Assembly (NCBI GenBank): GCA_029233925.1
Contig: JARGOX010000006.1
Span: 124,001-188,000 of the forward strand
DNA: 64,000 bases
Direction of reading: 5' to 3'
Source: Rhizobiaceae bacterium
Lineage (GTDB): Bacteria; Pseudomonadota; Alphaproteobacteria; Rhizobiales; Rhizobiaceae
Shown here: positions 37,173 through 44,968 of the stretch, one piece after another
How positions within the stretch are numbered: position 1 is the first letter of the stretch
Layout of the letters: every line of letters begins with the position of its first letter
The notes under the pieces: model-generated
Seen by the model: only the letters and a program-made list of their open reading frames with translations
The model's database searches: none
What the model was told of the DNA's origin: nothing
Program-made: the position numbers and the translations under genes

Positions 37173-38123
37173 ATGCGCAAGACACTTGCATTTCTTACAC
37201 TCGGACTGGGGCTGGTCGCCAGTGGTTGGGCGAACGCCCAGACCGTCGGTATTGCCACCTCAAATCCCGGCTCACTTTTCCACAACATCGGCACAGCGGT
37301 TGCTAACGCGGCCAACAAGGCAGGCCTCAACACGACAATTCAACCGGCAACAAGCCCCAACCAGTTCATTCCGCTGCTGAATTCCGGCGGTATCGAGTTT
37401 GGCGTGGCCAACCTGCAGGAAGTCAATTACTCCATCAATGGCGAAGCCTGGTGGAATGGCGTCAAGAACCCCAATATCCGGGTCGTGGGCATGCTTATGC
37501 CATTGCGCGAAGCCATTTTCGTGCGCGCTGACAGCGACATCATGTCCATTGCCGACCTCAAGGGCAAACCAATGGCTGATGGCTATACCGCGCAAAACAC
37601 CATCCTGCCGCAGCTCGAAGCCTTTTACGCAACCGCCGGCATGTCACGCGCGGATGTCACCCCTGTCAATGTTCCTTCCGTCGTTGGTGGCGCCAATGCA
37701 TTCATAGCAGGCGATGCTGTCGGCTTCATTTTCGCCCATGGTGCAGGCAAGGTGCGTGAAGCGGATGCCGCTGTCGGTGGCCTGCGCGCGTTGCCGGTAG
37801 ACGATGACAGCGATGCCGCCCTTGCAAAGGCCCGCGAACATTGGCCAACCGCCTTCTTCACAACCGTCAAGGCGGGGTCCACTCCCGGCGTGAGCGAAGA
37901 CGCAACCTATATCGCCTTCCCGCAGGTTGTCTTCACCCATTCGGGTGTTTCCGATGATGTCGTCTATGCCATGGCCAAGGCCATGTATGAAGGCAAGGAC
38001 GAAATGAAGGCAACGTTCAAACCATTCGGTGCGTTCAACCCGGCCGACATGAAAGGTGATCCCGGCATTGCAGAATTCCACCCGGGCGCTTTGAAGTTCT
38101 TCAACGAAGTCGGTCTTCAGTAG
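37173..38123 (+). CDS. TAXI-family TRAP transporter solute-binding protein
   Basis: Periplasmic binding protein of 316 residues with a Sec signal (MRKTLAFLTLGLGLVASG, cleavage after ANA). The TAXI pattern is clear: VGIATSNPGSLFHNIGTAV, QPATSPNQFIPLLNSGGIEF and GVANLQEV. GGGAGG lies upstream of the ATG. It pairs with the fused permease 10 bases downstream. TAXI systems have few known ligands (glutamate and other acids); here an aromatic or oxo-acid is suggested only by the neighbouring enzymes. Confidence 0.9.
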   Translation: MRKTLAFLTLGLGLVASGWANAQTVGIATSNPGSLFHNIGTAVANAANKAGLNTTIQPATSPNQFIPLLNSGGIEFGVANLQEVNYSINGEAWWNGVKNPNIRVVGMLMPLREAIFVRADSDIMSIADLKGKPMADGYTAQNTILPQLEAFYATAGMSRADVTPVNVPSVVGGANAFIAGDAVGFIFAHGAGKVREADAAVGGLRALPVDDDSDAALAKAREHWPTAFFTTVKAGSTPGVSEDATYIAFPQVVFTHSGVSDDVVYAMAKAMYEGKDEMKATFKPFGAFNPADMKGDPGIAEFHPGALKFFNEVGLQ

Positions 38124-38133
38124 GAACGAACCT

Positions 38134-40080
38134 GTGATGGTTAAACAACCCAAGGGAAAGGCCGATTTCGGCCTTCCCCCGTCCCTGTGGCGGCCTGTGG
38201 CCAATGGTCTTGCGATTGCACTCATACTGATTGCGATCGCCTGGGCCATGAACCTTCCCAGAATGCTGAACCTCGGCTTCTATCCCCAGCAGTTTTTTGC
38301 CGCCATTCTTGCCTGCGCATTGTCGATTGCATTTCTCACAATGCCTGCCGACAGGACGAGCCAACGCACGATGCTGCCCTGGTATGATGTTGTACTGTCC
38401 ATCGCCAGCATCATCACTGTTGCCTTTATCGCGGTGAACTACCCCGAACTTGTCCTGAAAATATTCTCGCAACCCATGGCCGTCTGGCTGCCGGGATTGA
38501 TCGTGACACTGCTGGTGCTTGAGGCGCTGCGTCGGGCGACCGGCTGGGCTCTGGTCATTATCATCGCAGCTTTCCTCGTCTATGCGCTTTTCGGCGACCT
38601 TGTCCCCGGTCGGTTGCAGGGCCGGCCGCAAAGCTGGCAATTGCTGGCTGGCTATATGGCTTTTGATTCGAATGGCATTCTCGGCCTGCCGCTCTCCGTT
38701 GCCGCAACCGTCGTCATCACTTTCATTCTCTTTGGCACGCTTTTGGCGACCACCGGCGGCACCCGATTCTTTACCGACGCAGCCATGCTGGGCATGGGAC
38801 GGTTTCGCGGCGGCTCCATGAAAATTGCCGTTCTGGCATCAGGTCTCTTTGGCTCTGTTTCCGGCTCCGCCGTTGCCAATGTCGTCGGCACGGGCGTCAT
38901 CACCATACCGATGATCAAGCGCGACGGTTACCCGGCACACAAGGCTGCCGCAATTGAGGCTGTCGCATCAACCGGCGGGCAATTGATGCCACCGGTCATG
39001 GGCGCTTCTGCCTTCCTGATGGCTGAATTTCTTGCAATCCCCTATTCGACAATCGTTGCCGCAGCGCTCGTGCCGGCAATCCTCTATTATGTTGCGCTGT
39101 TCATACAGGCGGATCTGGAAGCGGCCCGCATGGGCATAAAGGCAATGCCCAAATCCGAACTTCCGGCTGTTCGTACGGTCATTGTAGGCAGCCATTTCGT
39201 CGCCGCTTTTGCAGTCTTGATCTACGCCCTTTTTGTCATGCGCTGGCAGCCCGAAAGGGCGGCGCTTCTGGGCGCCGTGGCTCTCATCGCCACCTCGCTT
39301 GTCTTTGGCTACCAGGGCAACCGTCCAAGCCTCAAGGCGCTGTTTTCAAGCCTCTCGACCACCGGTCACGGTGTGGTTGAAATCATTTTGATTTCGGCGG
39401 CCTCCGGCCTGGTTATCGGCGTACTCAATGTGACCGGCCTCAGTTTCAATCTGACCTATGCCCTGGTCGAGGTCGGCGGCGGCAGTGCCATCGTTTTGCT
39501 GTTTCTATCGGCAATCGTCTGCATTATTCTGGGAATGGGCCTACCGACATTGGGCGTCTACGTCCTGCTGGCAGCCCTGGTCGCACCTGCCCTCGTCAAG
39601 GTTGGTATCGAGCCGATCGCCGCACATCTCTATGTGTTGTATTTCGGCATGATGTCGATGATCACCCCGCCGATAGCGCTCGCCGCCTTCGCTGCAGCTT
39701 CCATCGCCAGATCTGCCCCCATGGCAACGGGATGGGCCGCAATGAAATTCGGTTGGTCCGCCTATGTGATTCCGGTTCTCTTCGTCTTCTCACCGACATT
39801 GATACTGATCGGCGAGCCTTTCGAAATAACAGTTGCAATCATCACGGCGGGCATGGGTGTCTGGCTGATATCTGCAGCACTTGCCGGCTATTTCTCCAGC
39901 CAGTTGACACCAATGACCCGCCTTCTGTTTGGTCTGTGCGGACTGCTCGCGCTGGTGCCTGCCGGTGCATTTGAAGGCGCTGTCTGGAGTGACCTGATCG
40001 GCGTTGCTGGCGGAATTGCATTGATGGCGCTGAATGTCATGCGCAATCGCCTGGCTGTCCGTTCGGAGGGGGCGGCATGA
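38134..40080 (+). CDS. TRAP transporter fused permease (4TM/12TM)
   Basis: Membrane protein of 648 residues combining the DctQ-like four-helix part and the DctM-like large part in one chain, as is normal for TAXI-type TRAP systems. The DctM motifs are GSVSGSAVANVVGTGVITIP, IEAVASTGGQLMPPVMGAS and ILGMGLPTLGVYVLLAALV. The first codon is GTG at 38134, with ATG at 38137 as alternative; AGGA lies eight bases before the GTG. The end overlaps the IclR gene by ATGA. Confidence 0.9.
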   Translation: MMVKQPKGKADFGLPPSLWRPVANGLAIALILIAIAWAMNLPRMLNLGFYPQQFFAAILACALSIAFLTMPADRTSQRTMLPWYDVVLSIASIITVAFIAVNYPELVLKIFSQPMAVWLPGLIVTLLVLEALRRATGWALVIIIAAFLVYALFGDLVPGRLQGRPQSWQLLAGYMAFDSNGILGLPLSVAATVVITFILFGTLLATTGGTRFFTDAAMLGMGRFRGGSMKIAVLASGLFGSVSGSAVANVVGTGVITIPMIKRDGYPAHKAAAIEAVASTGGQLMPPVMGASAFLMAEFLAIPYSTIVAAALVPAILYYVALFIQADLEAARMGIKAMPKSELPAVRTVIVGSHFVAAFAVLIYALFVMRWQPERAALLGAVALIATSLVFGYQGNRPSLKALFSSLSTTGHGVVEIILISAASGLVIGVLNVTGLSFNLTYALVEVGGGSAIVLLFLSAIVCIILGMGLPTLGVYVLLAALVAPALVKVGIEPIAAHLYVLYFGMMSMITPPIALAAFAAASIARSAPMATGWAAMKFGWSAYVIPVLFVFSPTLILIGEPFEITVAIITAGMGVWLISAALAGYFSSQLTPMTRLLFGLCGLLALVPAGAFEGAVWSDLIGVAGGIALMALNVMRNRLAVRSEGAA

Positions 40081-40871
40081 GCGGCACCAACAGCGCCGAC
40101 CGGATCCTCGCCATTCTCGATGTCTTCACCGAGGAACGGCTTGAATGGACACCGGAGGAACTGATGGCTGAACTTGGCTATAGTCGGCCGACGCTCTATC
40201 GCTACATCAAGTCGCTGAAGGAGACAGGGTTTCTGGCTTCCATGCCGGGCGGTTGCATGACCCTCGGCCCGCGCGTGGTCGAGATGGATTATCTGATGCA
40301 GAAATCCGATCGACTGGTTTGCCTGGGCGAGCCCTACCTCAAACAGCTTTGCGACCACCATCCCGCATCATCGCTTCTGGTGCGGTGGTATGGTTCAAAA
40401 CTTCTGTGTGTCGCATCCGAATGCTCAACCCCCAATGCCTTGTCGAGCTATCCGCGTGGACGCCCGATGCCGCTGGCACGCGGCGCCATTTCCCGCGCCA
40501 TCATGGCCTATCTGCCACGACGGCAGTTGGAACCCATGATCTCGGAGAATCTGTCGGAATTTGCATCCATCGGCCTTGGATCTACCTGCGATGAGGTGAT
40601 GATCTGCATGAAACAGATACGGCGCCAGGGCGTCGCAATTGCCTATGGTGAAGTCACACCCGGCGTCGTCGGCATAGCGGCGCCGATCTTCAGCGACACC
40701 AACGCTCCCATAGCGGCCTTATGCGTCACGATCGAAGCACGGGAAACAGATGAAAAGAGACTGCAACGGATTTCCGACGAGGTCCGCTCAGCCGCCGCCA
40801 ATATCTCCGCCGAACTCGGCAAATATCCAAACCAGACTGTTGAAGAAAAACCTATCCGGCGCCAGGCATGA
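40077..40871 (+). CDS. IclR-family transcriptional regulator
   Basis: Regulator of 264 residues. Residues 8-60 form the winged helix (SADRILAILDVF, then ELGYSRPTLYRYIKSLKETG); the rest is the IclR effector domain (GRPMPLARGAISRAIMAYLP, then GVVGIAAPIFS). It is translationally coupled to the permease gene. It likely senses a substrate or intermediate of this cluster and may bind the inverted repeats at 37069-37131. Confidence 0.88.
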   Translation: MSGTNSADRILAILDVFTEERLEWTPEELMAELGYSRPTLYRYIKSLKETGFLASMPGGCMTLGPRVVEMDYLMQKSDRLVCLGEPYLKQLCDHHPASSLLVRWYGSKLLCVASECSTPNALSSYPRGRPMPLARGAISRAIMAYLPRRQLEPMISENLSEFASIGLGSTCDEVMICMKQIRRQGVAIAYGEVTPGVVGIAAPIFSDTNAPIAALCVTIEARETDEKRLQRISDEVRSAAANISAELGKYPNQTVEEKPIRRQA

Positions 40872-40912
40872 TTTCCGCGTCAAACGACAACCCGATACCT
40901 GAGGATCACACC

Positions 40913-41929
40913 ATGAAGAAAATCGACATATTCAACCATATCTGGCCCGAGCCGTTTTTCGACGCTCTTATTGATCACATCGGTTCCATGACCGATATCA
41001 CCAAACGTTCGGGCGCCGTGCCGATGATGACAAATCTTGATCGCCGCTTCGAGGTGATGGATATGTTTGGCGAAGATTATCTTCAGGTTCTGTCGCTTGC
41101 CTCACCGCCGCTGGAACTGCTGGCAGGACCGGAAAAAGCCCTGGAGCTGTCGCAAATCGGTTCGGATTCCATGGCCGAGCTTTGTCAGAAACATCCTGAT
41201 CGTTTCCCCGGATTTATCGGTACGGCACCGATGAACAATCCTGATGCCTGTGTTGAGGAATGCCGCCGGGCCGTGGAAGATCTCGGCGCAGTCGGCATGC
41301 AGATATTCACCAATGTGTCCGGCAAGCCACTCGATCTTGCCGAGTTCGAACCCTTCTTCGAATATATGGCCAACGCCGGCAAACCCGTCTGGCTTCATCC
41401 GGCGCGCGGTGCCAATTTTACCGATTATCTGACAGAAGAACAATCCGAATACGAAATCTGGTGGACCTTCGGCTGGCCCTATGAAACATCCGTTGCCATG
41501 GCACGAATGGTTTTCTCTCGCCTGTTTGACAAATATGCCGGCCTGAAAGTCATCACCCATCATGCGGGCGGCATGGTGCCCTTCTTCGAAGGCCGGGTCG
41601 GCCCCGGCTGGGACCAGATGGGTGCGCGCACAACCGGCAAGGATCTGGCCGCCGTGCGCAAGGCCCTGAAGCGCCCTCACCTGGAATACTTCAAGGATTT
41701 CTATGCGGATACGGCCTCCTTTGGATCCAGCAAGGCGATTGAACACGCGCTTGAGTTCTTTGGCGATGATCACGTCCTGTTTGCGTCAGACGCGCCATTC
41801 GACCCGGAAGGTGGTCCGATGTATATTCGCGAGACCATCCAGGTGATCGAGAATCTTGATATTCCGGAAGCAACCAAGAAAAAGGTTTTCCAGGACAATG
41901 CCGTCGCCCTTCTGGGCCTCAAGCTTTAG
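40913..41929 (+). CDS. Amidohydrolase-family (ACMSD/gamma-resorcylate decarboxylase-like) protein
   Basis: TIM-barrel metal enzyme of 338 residues in the amidohydrolase_2 group, whose members are mostly non-oxidative decarboxylases. Expected metal ligands appear in VWLHPARG, VITHHAGGMVPFFEGR and LFASDAPFDPEGG. The N-terminal HxH is replaced: KIDIFNHIWP has Phe where the first His normally stands. GAGG eight bases before the ATG at 40913 decides the start over an upstream ATG at 40868. With a flavin hydroxylase and aldehyde dehydrogenase downstream, decarboxylation of an aromatic or muconic-type acid is likely. Confidence 0.83.
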   Translation: MKKIDIFNHIWPEPFFDALIDHIGSMTDITKRSGAVPMMTNLDRRFEVMDMFGEDYLQVLSLASPPLELLAGPEKALELSQIGSDSMAELCQKHPDRFPGFIGTAPMNNPDACVEECRRAVEDLGAVGMQIFTNVSGKPLDLAEFEPFFEYMANAGKPVWLHPARGANFTDYLTEEQSEYEIWWTFGWPYETSVAMARMVFSRLFDKYAGLKVITHHAGGMVPFFEGRVGPGWDQMGARTTGKDLAAVRKALKRPHLEYFKDFYADTASFGSSKAIEHALEFFGDDHVLFASDAPFDPEGGPMYIRETIQVIENLDIPEATKKKVFQDNAVALLGLKL

Positions 41930-41939
41930 AGAATTGAGC

Positions 41940-43370
41940 ATGAAAGCTGCACAACACTATATCAATGGCGAATGGGTATCGGGCGACGGGGTGCTCAGCC
42001 AGAGCACCAATCCAGCTGATGGAAGCATCGTTGGGCATTATCACCCGGGTTCGGCTGCCCTTGTCACACAGGCAGCCAACGTTGCCCGAGGGACTTTTTT
42101 CAACACGCCATGGGCCGCCTCGCCGCGTCTAAGGGCAGCGGCTCTGTTCGAATTTGCCGATCGGCTGGAATCGGCCAGAGACGAGATCGTTGAACTGATC
42201 ATTGCTGAGAATGGCAAGCTGAGAGCCGAAGCGATTGGCGAGACCATGGGGGCCATATCCGAGGCCCGCTATTACGGTGGTCTGGCACGCACGGTGCTTG
42301 GCCGGACGCTGGAAACGGCACCCGGCAATTTTTCGCTGATGCACCGTGAACCGGCAGGTGTTGCCGGTATCATCGTCCCCTGGAATGCGCCGGTCACCTT
42401 GCTGGTGCGTTCCCTGGCCCCGGCTCTGGCTGCCGGCTGCACCTGTGTCATCAAACCGGCGGACCAGACGCCGCTCGTTCATGCACGTGTCATGGCGTGT
42501 CTTGCAGACTGCCCGTCACTTGGCCCCGGTGTGGTCAATTCGATCAATGAAAATGGTTCGGAAGTCGGCCAGGCAATGGTCGCCTCCCCTGATATAGATG
42601 TCATCAGTTTCACCGGCTCAAGCAAGACCGGAAAGCTGATCATGGCCGGCGCTGCCCCCACCTTGAAGCGTGTCAGTCTTGAACTCGGTGGCAAGGCGCC
42701 ATCCGTCATTTTTTCCGATGCTGATCTTGATCTGGCTGTTCACGAACTGACCCATGGTGCCCTTGTCATGGCCGGGCAGATCTGTGTCGCAGCCGCACGT
42801 TTCCTGGTGCATAAATCCATCCAGAAAGATTTTGAGGAGCGCATCATCGCGGCCTTCAAATCTGTAAAGGTCGGCCGTGGCGGTGACCCTGCCAGCCAGA
42901 TGGGCTCCCTCATTGATGTTGCCAATCAGAAGCGTCTGATGAACCTCATCGAACAGGCTGGTGACGAGGGAGAAATTCTTCTCAAGGGAGAACCGCTCGC
43001 ATCCGGTGCATTTCTGACACCCACATTGTTTCGCATCGATGATATCCATTCTGAACTGGTGCAGGAAGAATTGTTTGGCCCGATTGTTTCTGTTGAGACC
43101 TTTGAAAGTGAAATGGAAGCCATCATGAAGGCAAATGCCACCGTCTATGGTCTTGCTGCAAGTGTCTTCACAAAGGATCTGAACCGCGCCATGCGCGTTA
43201 GCCGCGCGATCCGTTCCGGCACTGTCTGGCTCAATTCCCACACGCGGCTTTTTGCCGAAGGTGAAACGGGCGGCTTCGGCCAATCCGGATTGGGACGCCT
43301 TCATGGGGTTGAGGGGTTGAACGATTTCCTTGAAACCAAACATGTCTATCTCGAAGCAGGAACGGTATAG
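41940..43370 (+). CDS. Aldehyde dehydrogenase family protein
   Basis: NAD(P)-linked aldehyde dehydrogenase of 476 residues. Seen: VPWNAPVTLLVRSLAPAL, SFTGSSKTGK, the catalytic Glu in SLELGGKAPS and the Cys in VMAGQICVAAAR. The frame extends upstream into the previous gene, but the ATG at 41940 begins the family sequence (YINGEWVSGDG) 11 bases after the amidohydrolase stop. It could oxidise the aldehyde formed by the TPP decarboxylase at 35299, as benzaldehyde dehydrogenase does in the mandelate pathway; that pairing is inference. Confidence 0.9.
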   Translation: MKAAQHYINGEWVSGDGVLSQSTNPADGSIVGHYHPGSAALVTQAANVARGTFFNTPWAASPRLRAAALFEFADRLESARDEIVELIIAENGKLRAEAIGETMGAISEARYYGGLARTVLGRTLETAPGNFSLMHREPAGVAGIIVPWNAPVTLLVRSLAPALAAGCTCVIKPADQTPLVHARVMACLADCPSLGPGVVNSINENGSEVGQAMVASPDIDVISFTGSSKTGKLIMAGAAPTLKRVSLELGGKAPSVIFSDADLDLAVHELTHGALVMAGQICVAAARFLVHKSIQKDFEERIIAAFKSVKVGRGGDPASQMGSLIDVANQKRLMNLIEQAGDEGEILLKGEPLASGAFLTPTLFRIDDIHSELVQEELFGPIVSVETFESEMEAIMKANATVYGLAASVFTKDLNRAMRVSRAIRSGTVWLNSHTRLFAEGETGGFGQSGLGRLHGVEGLNDFLETKHVYLEAGTV

Positions 43371-43372
43371 GA

Positions 43373-44962
43373 ATGCCCGCATCACATACGCATGAAGTCA
43401 TCATTGTCGGCGGAGGCCCCGTCGGCATGGGGCTTGCAATCGAGCTGGGGCAACGGGGCATCCGCGTTGCCGTGGTGGAGCGTTACGCCGCCCCCCAGCC
43501 GGTTCCCAAGGGTCAGAACCTGACCCAGCGCACAATGGAACATTTCCATTTTTGGGGTTGTGAGGATGACCTGCGCAGCCGGCGCATCGTGCCGCGCGAC
43601 GTCGCCAATGGCGGCATGGTCTGTTACGGTACCCTGCTTGGAGACTACCGCCATGACTGGCTGCCGCGCGAGAAGGTCGGCCAGTTCTATTTCTCCAAGG
43701 TGGAACGCCTGCCGCAATATGAGACCGAAGCAAGCCTGCGTGCCCGGGCAGCACAGATCGACTGTATCGAAACGTTTTATGGTTGGACAGGCGACAGTTT
43801 CGATGAAGACGCCGAAGGCGTTGCTGTACAAATTCGCCAGCACAAGGGTGATGCAACAAAGACATTGCGCGGCCAATATCTGGTCGGCTCCGACGGCAGC
43901 AATTCCCGAACCCGCGACAATGCGGGCATTCACCAGACAAAATCCGACCACGACAGGCTGATGGTTCTGCTGGTGTTCCGCTCGACGCAATTGCACGAAT
44001 TGCTGAGCCGTTTTCCAACACGCTCCTTCTACAATGCCATTCACCCGGATATGGAAGGCTACTGGAAGTTCCTCGGCAGGGTCGATCTGGGAACAACATG
44101 GTTTTTCCACGCCCCTGTGCCATCTGGCACCACCAGTGACAATTTTGATTTCACGCAATATCTGCATTCTGCCGTCGGGCAGGAATTCCCGCTCGAGATC
44201 GACTATGTGGGATTTTGGGACATGCGTGTCGCCATTGCCGACACCTACCGCAAGGGCCGTGTGCTTATCGCAGGCGACGCAGCCCATAGTCATCCGCCCT
44301 ATGGCGGCTATGGCATCAACACCGGCTTTGAAGATGCTGCCAACCTGGGGTGGAAACTCGCCGCCGTTCTGCAGGGTTGGGCCAATGACAGTCTGCTCGA
44401 CACCTACGACGAAGAGCGCCGGCCGGTCTTTGCCTCGACGGCCAGCGATTTCATCGAACGTTTCATTGAAGAGGATCGTGATTTCCTGAAAACCTGGGAC
44501 CCTGCTGTGGACCGGCAGGGATTTGAAGAAGAATGGGAAAAACGCAGCCAGGTGACCTCCGAGGTCACCGCATTCGAGCCCAATTATGACGGCTCGAGCA
44601 TTGTCTTCGGAGCAAAGGACCAACACCCGGGCGCACGCGGATCGCATGTCTTCGAAGCCCGTTCCGGCCATCACATCGCACCGGCTCTCCTGACCGATGG
44701 GCGCAACACCTATGATGCTCTGGGGTCCGGCTTTACATTGTTTGATTTCACCGAGGACGGGTCCATTGGCCGCGGTTTCGCCACCGCAGCGCAGGCTCTG
44801 AAATTGCCGCTGAACATTGTTCATGATCCAGACGGCCCCGCCGGACAGATCTATCAAGCGGGCGCCGTGCTCGTTCGGCCTGATCAATTTGTTGCCTGGA
44901 CGGGCGATCAGGTTGGTGCTGAACCGGAAGAGATATTGTCCAAGGTAATCGGCAATCAATAG
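43373..44962 (+). CDS. FAD-dependent aromatic-type monooxygenase (PHBH family)
   Basis: Group A flavin hydroxylase of 529 residues. The three fingerprints are present: GxGxxG in VGGGPVGMGLAIEL, the DG motif in VGSDGSNSRTRD and the GD motif in VLIAGDAAHSHPPYGGYGIN. A C-terminal thioredoxin-like extension, as in phenol and 3-hydroxyphenylpropionate hydroxylases, would account for the length after residue 400. It starts two bases after the aldehyde dehydrogenase stop. It should hydroxylate a phenolic or hydroxy-heteroaromatic ring. No ring-cleavage enzyme is in the window. Confidence 0.88.
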   Translation: MPASHTHEVIIVGGGPVGMGLAIELGQRGIRVAVVERYAAPQPVPKGQNLTQRTMEHFHFWGCEDDLRSRRIVPRDVANGGMVCYGTLLGDYRHDWLPREKVGQFYFSKVERLPQYETEASLRARAAQIDCIETFYGWTGDSFDEDAEGVAVQIRQHKGDATKTLRGQYLVGSDGSNSRTRDNAGIHQTKSDHDRLMVLLVFRSTQLHELLSRFPTRSFYNAIHPDMEGYWKFLGRVDLGTTWFFHAPVPSGTTSDNFDFTQYLHSAVGQEFPLEIDYVGFWDMRVAIADTYRKGRVLIAGDAAHSHPPYGGYGINTGFEDAANLGWKLAAVLQGWANDSLLDTYDEERRPVFASTASDFIERFIEEDRDFLKTWDPAVDRQGFEEEWEKRSQVTSEVTAFEPNYDGSSIVFGAKDQHPGARGSHVFEARSGHHIAPALLTDGRNTYDALGSGFTLFDFTEDGSIGRGFATAAQALKLPLNIVHDPDGPAGQIYQAGAVLVRPDQFVAWTGDQVGAEPEEILSKVIGNQ

Positions 44963-44968
44963 AACGAT

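Noticed and set aside
43382-44959. 525-residue open frame opposite the FAD hydroxylase
   Set aside because: Antisense shadow of a gene with all three flavin-hydroxylase fingerprints; no motif of its own.
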